Below, in pieces: positions 31,614-37,212 of a stretch of 37,212 bases of DNA; within the stretch, counting starts at the first letter, position 1, and each line of letters starts with the position of its first letter. A program made the translations under genes and the position numbers. Source of the stretch: Acidobacterium sp. (GTDB taxonomy: Bacteria; Acidobacteriota; Terriglobia; Terriglobales; Acidobacteriaceae); the NCBI GenBank assembly GCA_027315385.1, contig DAHUYD010000072.1, forward strand, positions 1 through 37,212, given 5' to 3'. A model generated the notes under the pieces. The model was not told the origin of the DNA, made no database searches, and was given only the letters and a program-made list of their open reading frames with translations.

Positions 31614-32012
31614 GCGGCGTGCGCTCTGGGCGCCCGCCAGCAGCTGCCTGACCGCTTCCAGGAGTTCGACCGGATGGGCGGGCTTGGCGAGAATGTCGAA
31701 CCTGTGGCCCCTGACGGCCGCTTCCTGGAGCAGCGTGCCGGCGTGCTCTGAGCCCGAGAACAGCAGGAGCCGGCAATCCGGGTAGTTTTCCTTTAGGACG
31801 ACGGCAAATTCAACGCCATTCATCCCGGGAAGCATCACATCCAGGAGGGCGAGGTCCGGCTGCCACTCGGCAATGACCTCGATTCCCTGTTCTGCCGAAT
31901 ACGCGATGCGCACCTCAAATTCATTGATCTCGAAAATCTTCGCCAGCGTATCGGCCACGTGGTGTTCGTCATCGACGATCAGCAACCGTGTTCCGTCAGC
32001 TCTGCTGGGCAT
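31596..32012 (-). CDS. Single-domain response regulator (CheY-like receiver)
   Basis: 138 residues from the ATG at 32012, preceded by GAGGGGG. The open frame continues to 32159 with a Cys-rich leader (CSACTLSCPG) that is not receiver-like and is probably non-coding. Receiver residues: D14/D15 (LIVDDEHHVAD), phospho-acceptor D58 (LALLDVMLPGMNG), S86 (LLLFSGSEH) and K110 (ILAKPAHP). No output domain follows, so it acts by protein contact or as a phosphate relay. No histidine kinase is adjacent. It is divergent from the HTH-S24 regulator, 331 bp away; a connection to the CheA cluster 13 kb away is possible but unproven. Confidence 0.85.
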   Translation of the reverse strand: MPSRADGTRLLIVDDEHHVADTLAKIFEINEFEVRIAYSAEQGIEVIAEWQPDLALLDVMLPGMNGVEFAVVLKENYPDCRLLLFSGSEHAGTLLQEAAVRGHRFDILAKPAHPVELLEAVRQLLAGAQSARRLPPVN

Positions 32013-32265
32013 GCCCACCCCCTCATCGGAAATGCAAACGCTGAAGTCAATCCAGAATTGCTGGTTTCCAGGGCAGGACAGAGTGCAGGCAGAACAGCTT
32101 TTGGCAAGCTCGGCGAACAGGGTTATCCACGGATCCTGGGCTTGTCTCTTTGCTCTCATTCCCGTTGCATCCTCGGCCGGGCTGTTGTGGTTCCGTGCCA
32201 GGCCCGAGGGCCATCGCGCAATCTTTTGCTCTTGCTGTTCCAGTTACGATGCGCGAAAGTTCCTG

Positions 32266-32291
32266 TTAGCATACCTGACAAGGTAAGCTAA
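32266..32291. promoter_or_regulatory. 26-bp dyad, operator candidate for the HTH-S24 regulator
   Basis: Arms TTAGCATACC (32266-32275) and GGTAAGCTAA (32282-32291) are complementary at 9 of 10 positions around TGACAA. The two half-sites, about one and a half helical turns apart centre to centre, suit a dimeric HTH repressor. The dyad ends 52 bp before the ATG of the HTH-S24 gene, the usual place for an autoregulatory operator, and CTGACA in its centre is one base from a -35 consensus. Confidence 0.55.
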
Positions 32292-32328
32292 ACCATTGAT
32301 TTCATTGGTGTAATTGCGCCGATGCAAT
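32292..32328. promoter_or_regulatory. Two further short dyads adjoining the main dyad
   Basis: ACCATTGA / TCATTGGT (32292-32309) pair at 7 of 8 positions around two bases. ATTGC / GCAAT (32313-32328) pair perfectly around six bases. They follow the 26-bp dyad without a gap and run almost to the gene start. Their sequences differ from the main dyad, so they may be separate sites or chance in AT-richer DNA. Confidence 0.3.
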
Positions 32329-32343
32329 CAGAGATCAGGAGGA

Positions 32344-33123
32344 ATGGCGCTGAGACCTCATAGTTCCCCCGACTGGTCCCCCCGGATTCTGCGACTCCTT
32401 CGCGATCTTCAGCTCACCCAGGCAGGATTGGCCGAGCGGCTGGGCGTCTCGCCGGCCACAGTATCGCGCTGGATTCAGGGGAGGATTGAGCCGACTGCCC
32501 AAACGTATGTGGCCCTGGGAAATCTGGCGCGCTCCCCCGAGAATATTTACTTCTGGGAGCGGGCCGGGATGGACCCTTCAGGCCTGCCTGTGGCCAGCTC
32601 AGGCAAAAGCGCTTCATCGCTTCGCGTGAACCTGAGGGACATCCACCTGCTTGCGCCGGCAAAAATCTCCCAGGTGCTCGCGATGGCGGGCAATGCCGTC
32701 GCCATTCCTCTGCTGAACGTCACGGCGTGGGGTGACCGCGTTGCTCCGCACCAAAACGTGAGCTTGTCCCAGGCGGAGATCGAGAGCATTCTGGTCGCGC
32801 CGCTGGAGTGGTGTGCCCATCCCGAGCAGATGGTGGCCATGCACCTGACGGGCGACTCCATGGACCCGGTCATCCCTTCCGGTTCCATCGTTTTTGTGGA
32901 TTCGGCGATCACCGAGCGGGACCGCCTGCACCAGAAGCTGGCCGTGGTGATGCATCGCGATCTGGGGTTCAAGGTAGCCCGCTTCCAGCGATTGCAGGGA
33001 GCCGACCTCATGGTGTCGGCCAATCGGAGGTGTCTTCCCCTGGACGTCAGCAACGCCTCGAAATGGAAGATATTCGGCGAAGTCCTGTGGTGGATCGTGC
33101 GCGATGCGGGCCCCGGCGCCTGA
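32344..33123 (+). CDS. HTH (XRE)-S24 peptidase regulator, LexA/CI-like
   Basis: 259 residues. The XRE helix-turn-helix is at about 14-60 (LTQAGLAERLGVSPATVSRW). A linker of about 50 residues follows, then an S24/LexA-type peptidase fold with catalytic Ser172 in GDSMDPVIPSG and Lys210 in GFKVARFQR. A115-G116 (LAMAGNAVAIPLL) is a plausible Ala-Gly self-cleavage site of the kind used by LexA and CI. By family it is a repressor that may inactivate itself under a stress signal, but many chromosomal S24 regulators do not cleave. The start is MALRPHSSP; AGGAGG lies only one base before the ATG, unusually close, so translation initiation may be weak. No phage genes are nearby. Confidence 0.85.
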   Translation: MALRPHSSPDWSPRILRLLRDLQLTQAGLAERLGVSPATVSRWIQGRIEPTAQTYVALGNLARSPENIYFWERAGMDPSGLPVASSGKSASSLRVNLRDIHLLAPAKISQVLAMAGNAVAIPLLNVTAWGDRVAPHQNVSLSQAEIESILVAPLEWCAHPEQMVAMHLTGDSMDPVIPSGSIVFVDSAITERDRLHQKLAVVMHRDLGFKVARFQRLQGADLMVSANRRCLPLDVSNASKWKIFGEVLWWIVRDAGPGA

Positions 33124-33158
33124 GGGGCGCCGCTCTGTACGCCGGGCACTCTTCGCTG

Positions 33159-33187
33159 TAGGCTATTCCTCAATGGGGGCACCATGA
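33159..33187 (+). promoter_or_regulatory. -10-like element and four-codon mini-ORF before the aldo/keto reductase
   Basis: TAGGCT (33159-33164), preceded by TG, is 8 nt before an ATG at 33173 that opens a four-codon ORF (M-G-A-P). Its TGA stop overlaps the aldo/keto reductase start as ATGA (33184-33187). The run GGGGG in the mini-ORF can also serve as the Shine-Dalgarno sequence for the main start. Confidence 0.4.
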
Positions 33188-34065
33188 CGTCCTTCTCTCG
33201 CCGCGATTTTCTCAAAGCATCCGCCGCCACCGGCGCCGCAGCCTCGCTTGGAACGCTTCCGCTGGAAGCCGAATCGCAGAATGCGGCGACCTGGGTGCCG
33301 CTCGGCGACTCCGGCGTGAAGGTCTCACGTCTGGCCTTCGGCACCGGCACCATGAGCGGCGCGGTGCAGCGCAACCTGGGACAGGAAGGATTCAACCGTC
33401 TCGTCCGTTATGCCTACGACCGCGGCATCCGCTTTTTCGAGACTTCCGACTCATACGGCGACATGCACCGTATGCTGGGGATCGCGCTTGAGGGGATTCC
33501 GCGTGAGAATTACCGGCTGATGACGAAGGTGACGACCGACGACCCGACACCGCCGCTTGCGAAGATCGATCAGTTGCGGCGGCAGGCGCGGACGGATTAC
33601 TTCGACATCCTGCTGCTCCACTGGCAGCACACGTCCACCTGGCCGGAGGACACACGCGGCTGGCAGGACGCGGTTCTGGACGCGCAACACAAGGGCTCGG
33701 TTCGGGCCCGCGGCGCATCGGTCCACGGGCTGCCCGCACTGGCCCGCGTGCCGGACAACAACTGGCTACAGATCGGGATGATCCGCGTGAACCACAAGGG
33801 CGTCAGGATGGATGCGGAGAATTACATGGCCAGTGTGGGCGGCGACGTGCCCGAAGTGGTCGCGCGCATCCATCAGACACTGGCCAACAAGAAGGGCGTG
33901 ATCAGCATGAAGCTCATCGGCGAAGGCACTTTCGACCGCGACGATCGCCGCCGCGCGATGCGCTTCGCCTTCCGCACCGCGCGTGTGGACTCCGTCACGG
34001 TGGGATACAAGAACAACGGCGAGATCGACGAGGCCATTGAAAACCTGAACGAGGCGCTGGCTTAA
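33184..34065 (+). CDS. Tat-exported aldo/keto reductase
   Basis: 293 residues with a twin-arginine signal (SRRDFLKASAATGAAASLG), so it is folded in the cytoplasm and exported. The aldo/keto reductase barrel follows: WVPLGDSGVKVSRLAFGTGT, GIRFFETSDSYGDMHRMLG, LMTKVTTDD (catalytic Lys), YFDILLLHWQH (His) and a C-terminal half with VNHKGVRMD and GVISMKLIGEG. In the usual catalytic pattern D-T-x-x-x-Y the aspartate is replaced by glutamate here (ETSDSY). NAD(P)H binding outside the cytoplasm needs a bound cofactor, so the true donor is unclear. It converges with the AsmA-like gene, 9 bp between stops. Confidence 0.87.
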   Translation: MTSFSRRDFLKASAATGAAASLGTLPLEAESQNAATWVPLGDSGVKVSRLAFGTGTMSGAVQRNLGQEGFNRLVRYAYDRGIRFFETSDSYGDMHRMLGIALEGIPRENYRLMTKVTTDDPTPPLAKIDQLRRQARTDYFDILLLHWQHTSTWPEDTRGWQDAVLDAQHKGSVRARGASVHGLPALARVPDNNWLQIGMIRVNHKGVRMDAENYMASVGGDVPEVVARIHQTLANKKGVISMKLIGEGTFDRDDRRRAMRFAFRTARVDSVTVGYKNNGEIDEAIENLNEALA

Positions 34066-34074
34066 CCTGAGCGC

Positions 34075-35622
34075 TTACTTGTTGTGCAGCAGGTTCTGCC
34101 CGATTTTCGGGTGCCTTGCGGTTCCCGTCACTGCTATCGGCACCACGGCCCCGGCTTTGCCGTGTTTGAAAAACGGATCGAGGGGCGCAAGCAGAATCCG
34201 CTTCCATCCTGGAACATCGCTGGAGAGTTCCTTCTGCATCGCTGCCTTGCCGGTGAGGTCGACCCGCGTGGTCAGCAGGTTGAAGGTTCCCGCCACGCGC
34301 GCCGTTGCTCCTGGCAGCGTCACCCGCACGTCGCGGAGATAAGCGATCCCGTCGCGAAACGTTGTGTCCCCGGCGACGGCGGCCGTCACCTCGGAGGGGT
34401 CTCCGCTCCCTGTCTTTCTGACGCGAGCGCTGAAGGCGTCCATGGACTTCTGCCTGCCGCTCTTCACAAACGTCACGTCACGCATCGCGATCCGACCCTG
34501 GAGCCGCAGGCGCTTCAGGAAAGGTTCCGCGCCGCCGCCAAATTCGGCGTGCGCCGTAAAGCTGACCTTCCCGGCGACATTGGGATTCTCCTTTTCCACC
34601 ACTTCCAGGAGCCGCCGCAGATTCCCATTCTGCGTGGTGAAGTTCACCCGTGCGGCAATCGGGTCACCAGCAATTTTCGCGTTCGCAGTGATCGTGCTGC
34701 CCGCCGTCTCCACTTTTGCGCCGTCAATGTCCACCTTGCGCCGCGGCACCTCCACCGTGGAGCTAAAGGCGGCGTCCAGGCGTTCCACATGCGCATCCGC
34801 TACGCGAAAATCGGGAATAGCCAGTTTGCCCTGCACCACGATCCGATTCACGCGCCCGGAGTACCGCCCGCTGGCTGAGGCGACCCCGCGCAGCTTGCTT
34901 ACACGCTGGAGTTGAACATCTCCAATCGAAAATCCCCCTTGTAGCGGCGCGTCCGCATAATGACCGGGGCGCAGAGGCCCCATCGTCCCATTCGCGGATA
35001 CGGCCGCGTCCACGACAGGCAGCCAGACGCGCGTGAAGAACGCCAGCGGCTGGCCGGCGTGCACGTTGTGTACCTGAAGGGTTTCAAAAATGAAGTGGAG
35101 CGGCGGCTTGCCCTTCCGCAGGAGATTGAGTGTGGCTCCGTTCGCCACGATCGTCTCAATGTGCAGCTTGCTTACGCGCACCTTCTTCGGCTTTTCGCGA
35201 CCCGCCGGATGGGCGGGACTTGTTTTCTGAGGAGGCGCAACGCCGGGCAGGATAATCCGAACGCGCGCACCGCGCACCCAAATCTGATAGAGGGTGTGGG
35301 GCGTAAACAACAAGCCGGTCCAGGTGCCAACTACGTGCAAATGGTCAACCTGGGCAAAGGGGGAGCCCGCATGTCCGTTTCGCAGGAACGTCACGCCATC
35401 CGCGACAAAACCCGGGTGCGGGAAATATGTCCGGTAGTAGTGCTTCACGATAACGCGGCTGTCGAATTCCTTCTCGAGCATGGCTTGGACCATCTGATAG
35501 CGGAACGGCCAGAAGACAAACATCAGCACTACGCCGGCCGTGGCGAGGGCGATGAGGACGCCGGCCAGCCACCCCGCAACGTGCCACCGTTTTCGTTTTC
35601 CGACTGCCGAGCCCCGGTCCAT
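34075..35622 (-). CDS. AsmA-like inner-membrane-anchored protein
   Basis: 515 residues. A basic N terminus (GKRKRW) leads into one transmembrane segment at about 14-37 (VAGWLAGVLIALATAGVVLM). The rest is a long repetitive beta-rich periplasmic region with AsmA/DUF748-type features: NGTMGPLRPGHYADAPLQGG, VSKLHIETIVANGATLNLL, RRKVDIDGAKVETAGSTITA, KLRGVASASGRYSG and GTFNLLTTRVDLTGKAAMQK. Large AsmA-like proteins are now thought to bridge the two membranes and carry lipid; this one is short, so it may be only an inner-membrane partner. No catalytic residues are seen. Confidence 0.75.
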   Translation of the reverse strand: MDRGSAVGKRKRWHVAGWLAGVLIALATAGVVLMFVFWPFRYQMVQAMLEKEFDSRVIVKHYYRTYFPHPGFVADGVTFLRNGHAGSPFAQVDHLHVVGTWTGLLFTPHTLYQIWVRGARVRIILPGVAPPQKTSPAHPAGREKPKKVRVSKLHIETIVANGATLNLLRKGKPPLHFIFETLQVHNVHAGQPLAFFTRVWLPVVDAAVSANGTMGPLRPGHYADAPLQGGFSIGDVQLQRVSKLRGVASASGRYSGRVNRIVVQGKLAIPDFRVADAHVERLDAAFSSTVEVPRRKVDIDGAKVETAGSTITANAKIAGDPIAARVNFTTQNGNLRRLLEVVEKENPNVAGKVSFTAHAEFGGGAEPFLKRLRLQGRIAMRDVTFVKSGRQKSMDAFSARVRKTGSGDPSEVTAAVAGDTTFRDGIAYLRDVRVTLPGATARVAGTFNLLTTRVDLTGKAAMQKELSSDVPGWKRILLAPLDPFFKHGKAGAVVPIAVTGTARHPKIGQNLLHNK

Positions 35623-35711
35623 CCTGATCAGCTTTCCCCTCTGACCAGATGGGCGCGCGCCTTCCGGCGGTTGCCGCGCTTCTTTGCACTGACAGGCTTT
35701 GGGATCCGCGC

Positions 35712-35730
35712 CCGGGCTCAGATTGCCCGG
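35712..35730. terminator. Short GC hairpin downstream of acs
   Basis: CCGGGC (35712-35717) and GCCCGG (35725-35730) pair perfectly around a seven-base loop, 57 bp past the acs stop in the 165-bp gap before the AsmA-like gene start. There is no T-tract, so function is uncertain. The rest of the gap shows nothing clear. Confidence 0.25.
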
Positions 35731-35787
35731 AGCCGTGTCATCGAGAATCCCATACTCTAAGCCGGAGGGCCGCCTCTACCGTAACTG

Positions 35788-37212
35788 CTATCCTTCATCC
35801 TGTTCGCGGAGCTTCGCGATCACGCCGAAATCCTCCAGCGTAGTTACGTCGCCCTTCACGTCGCCGTGGGTTGCCATTTCCCGCAGCAGCCGGCGCATAA
35901 TCTTGCCGGAGCGCGTCTTCGGGAGGGCATCGGTAAAGCGGATATCGTCGGGACGCGCCAACGCGCCAATCTCCTTCGCCACCCAGGCGCGGAGCTCGTC
36001 TTTCAATCCCTTCGACGGCACATACCCGCTTTCCAGGGTTACAAACGCGGCAATGGCCTGGCCCTTGAGAGCGTCGGGACGGCCCACTACCGCGGCCTCA
36101 GCAACCTTCTCGTGCGCCACCAGCGCCGATTCCACTTCCATGGTGCCCAGCCGGTGGCCGCTTACGTTGATGACGTCGTCCACGCGGCCCATGAGCCAGA
36201 AATAGCCGTCGGCATCCATGCGCGCGCCGTCACCCGTAAAGTACGCGCCGGGAATATCCGACCAATACTGCTTCACATAGCGGTCCGGATCGCCCCAGAT
36301 CGTCCGCGCCATGGAAGGCCACGGCTTCCGGATCACCAGCAGACCGCCTTGACCGGCGGGCACGGGCCGGCCTTCTTTGGTTACCACCTCCGGCACCACT
36401 CCGAAGAACGGGCGGGTGGCCGAACCGGGCTTCGCCGCCACCGCTCCGGGAATGGGCGAGATCATGATCCCGCCCGTCTCCGTTTGCCACCACGTATCCA
36501 CGATGGGGCAGCGGCCGCCGCCGATCGTCTCGCGGTACCAGATCCACGCCTCCGGATTGATGGGCTCGCCCACCGTGCCGAGCAGACGCAGGCTGCTCAG
36601 ATCATGCTTTGCGACATGCTCATCGCCCCATTTGTTGAAGGCGCGGATGGCGGTTGGCGCGGTGTAGAACACCGTCACCTTGTGGTCTTCGATGATCTTC
36701 CAGAAGCGGTCGAGCCCGGGATGATTCGGCGCGCCTTCGTACATCACCGTGGTCGCGCCGTTCTGCAGGATGCCGTACACGACGTACGAGTGCCCCGTGA
36801 CCCAGCCAATGTCCGCCGAGCACCAGTACACATCCTCTTCCTTCAGATCGAAGATGTACTTGCTGGTGAGATAGGTCTGCACGGAGTAGCCGCCGGTGGT
36901 GTGGACCAGCCCCTTCGGTTTTCCCGTTGTACCCGAGGTGTACAGAATGTAGAGGGGATCCTCGGAATCCAGCGGCTCCGCGGGACATTCCCTTTCCGCC
37001 GCAGCCATCAGCTCATCCCACCAGTGGTCGCGGCCGGGCTGCATGTCCACGCCGGAGCCCGTCCGCCGGAAGACCACCACGTTTTTCACCGTCGGACATT
37101 GTCCGACGGCTTCGTCCACGGTGGCTTTCAACCTGACTTCGTTGCCGCGGCGCCATGATCCATCCTGCGTCAGGATCGCCACGCATTGCGCGTCGTTGAC
37201 GCGATCCACAAT
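35788..37212 (-). CDS. acs: Acetyl-CoA synthetase, AMP-forming (5' end outside window)
   Basis: 475 codons remain, open at the right edge; the family is about 650 residues, so roughly the first quarter is missing. Adenylate-forming motifs: [14 protein letters not shown] (A3), [33 protein letters not shown] (A5), [16 protein letters not shown] (A7), [20 protein letters not shown] (A8) and [11 protein letters not shown] near the end, whose lysine is the catalytic and regulatory acetylation site of Acs. The tryptophan in WWQTETGG is the residue that restricts the pocket to acetate. It makes acetyl-CoA from acetate, ATP and CoA. No acetyltransferase or deacetylase gene is nearby. Confidence 0.96.
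   Translation of the reverse strand: MVDRVNDAQCVAILTQDGSWRRGNEVRLKATVDEAVGQCPTVKNVVVFRRTGSGVDMQPGRDHWWDELMAAAERECPAEPLDSEDPLYILYTSGTTGKPKGLVHTTGGYSVQTYLTSKYIFDLKEEDVYWCSADIGWVTGHSYVVYGILQNGATTVMYEGAPNHPGLDRFWKIIEDHKVTVFYTAPTAIRAFNKWGDEHVAKHDLSSLRLLGTVGEPINPEAWIWYRETIGGGRCPIVDTWWQTETGGIMISPIPGAVAAKPGSATRPFFGVVPEVVTKEGRPVPAGQGGLLVIRKPWPSMARTIWGDPDRYVKQYWSDIPGAYFTGDGARMDADGYFWLMGRVDDVINVSGHRLGTMEVESALVAHEKVAEAAVVGRPDALKGQAIAAFVTLESGYVPSKGLKDELRAWVAKEIGALARPDDIRFTDALPKTRSGKIMRRLLREMATHGDVKGDVTTLEDFGVIAKLREQDEG

Larger units (their letters stand above)
32013..32343. other. 331-bp divergent intergenic region, regulatory
   Basis: Gene-free stretch between the response regulator and the HTH-S24 gene, noticeably more AT-rich in its right third than the rest of the window. 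It holds the dyads described separately at 32266-32328. A single DnaA-box-like TTATCCAC (32123-32130) is present, but no cluster of such boxes. The minus-strand frame through 32013-32159 is open but looks non-coding. No convincing RNA gene was seen. Confidence 0.6.

Noticed and set aside
32123-32130. DnaA-box-like TTATCCAC
   Set aside because: A single site without neighbours, an AT-rich unwinding element or dnaA/dnaN genes does not support a replication origin.
32013-32159. N-terminal extension of the response regulator with CSACTLSCPG
   Set aside because: Receiver homology begins after 32012, where a GAGGGGG ribosome site precedes an ATG; the extension has no recognisable fold. The cysteines would merit another look only if the extension is conserved.
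35649-35843. 64-codon ORF in the acs-AsmA gap
   Set aside because: It runs into the acs 3' end in antisense, has no ribosome site and an Arg/Ser/Pro-rich composition typical of shadow frames.
1-37212. CRISPR array, tRNA, rRNA, IS element or prophage
   Set aside because: No regularly spaced repeats, cloverleaf-like blocks, transposase motifs or phage structural genes were found on either strand by reading.

Overview
The window looks like chromosomal DNA of a GC-rich, Gram-negative, free-living heterotroph, most likely an acidobacterium (Terriglobia/Solibacter-like). This is inferred from gene content: a parvulin-type chaperone with a long basic tail, a secreted carboxypeptidase-regulatory-like domain protein, a secreted S1/P1 nuclease with a TonB C-terminal domain, a CE15 glucuronoyl esterase, a Tat-exported aldo/keto reductase and a full-length Lhr helicase. 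No rRNA, tRNA, insertion sequence, prophage or CRISPR array was seen. Genes are tightly packed, with several ATGA start/stop overlaps and several tail-to-tail overlaps.

Layout. 1-3186 (minus): the 5' part of a SurA-like peptidyl-prolyl isomerase, the queuosine genes queD-queE, and a small two-helix membrane protein. 3209-7338 (minus): a secreted metal-dependent amidohydrolase, a DinG-type iron-sulfur helicase and a secreted Ig-like protein. 7433-9752 (plus): an unrecognised secreted protein and the S1/P1 nuclease-TonB_C fusion. 9743-13641 (minus): a nucleoside salvage operon, cdd-deoA-nupC-punA, convergent with the nuclease. 13721-18473 (plus): a four-gene chemosensory operon cheA-cheW-cheB-cheR, with no receptor and no cheY. 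18587-23170 (plus): lhr. 23167-26670 (minus): a Lon-N domain protein, a MoxR/chelatase-like AAA ATPase and its VWA partner. 26771-29635: a divergent pair of secreted esterases (CE15 and SGNH). 29660-31521: a TPR protein, an acyl-CoA thioesterase and Mrp. 31596-33123: a single-domain response regulator divergent from an HTH-S24 (LexA/CI-like) repressor, separated by a 331-bp region holding a 26-bp dyad. 33184-37212: a Tat aldo/keto reductase, an AsmA-like protein and the 3' three-quarters of acetyl-CoA synthetase.

How the genes may work together. The exported nuclease could feed nucleosides to the adjacent transporter/phosphorylase/deaminase operon. The two esterases suggest attack on plant cell-wall glucuronoxylan. 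The AAA-VWA pair resembles MoxR-VWA chaperone modules but has unusual Walker motifs. Many first genes of transcription units have a -10-like hexamer only 6-9 nt before the start codon, which suggests frequent leaderless transcription. The best leads for something undescribed are the repressor with its operator-like dyads, the nuclease-TonB_C fusion, the AAA-VWA pair, and the receptor-less chemosensory operon whose CheA carries two CheW-like domains. All functional statements are from reading the sequence; no database search was run.
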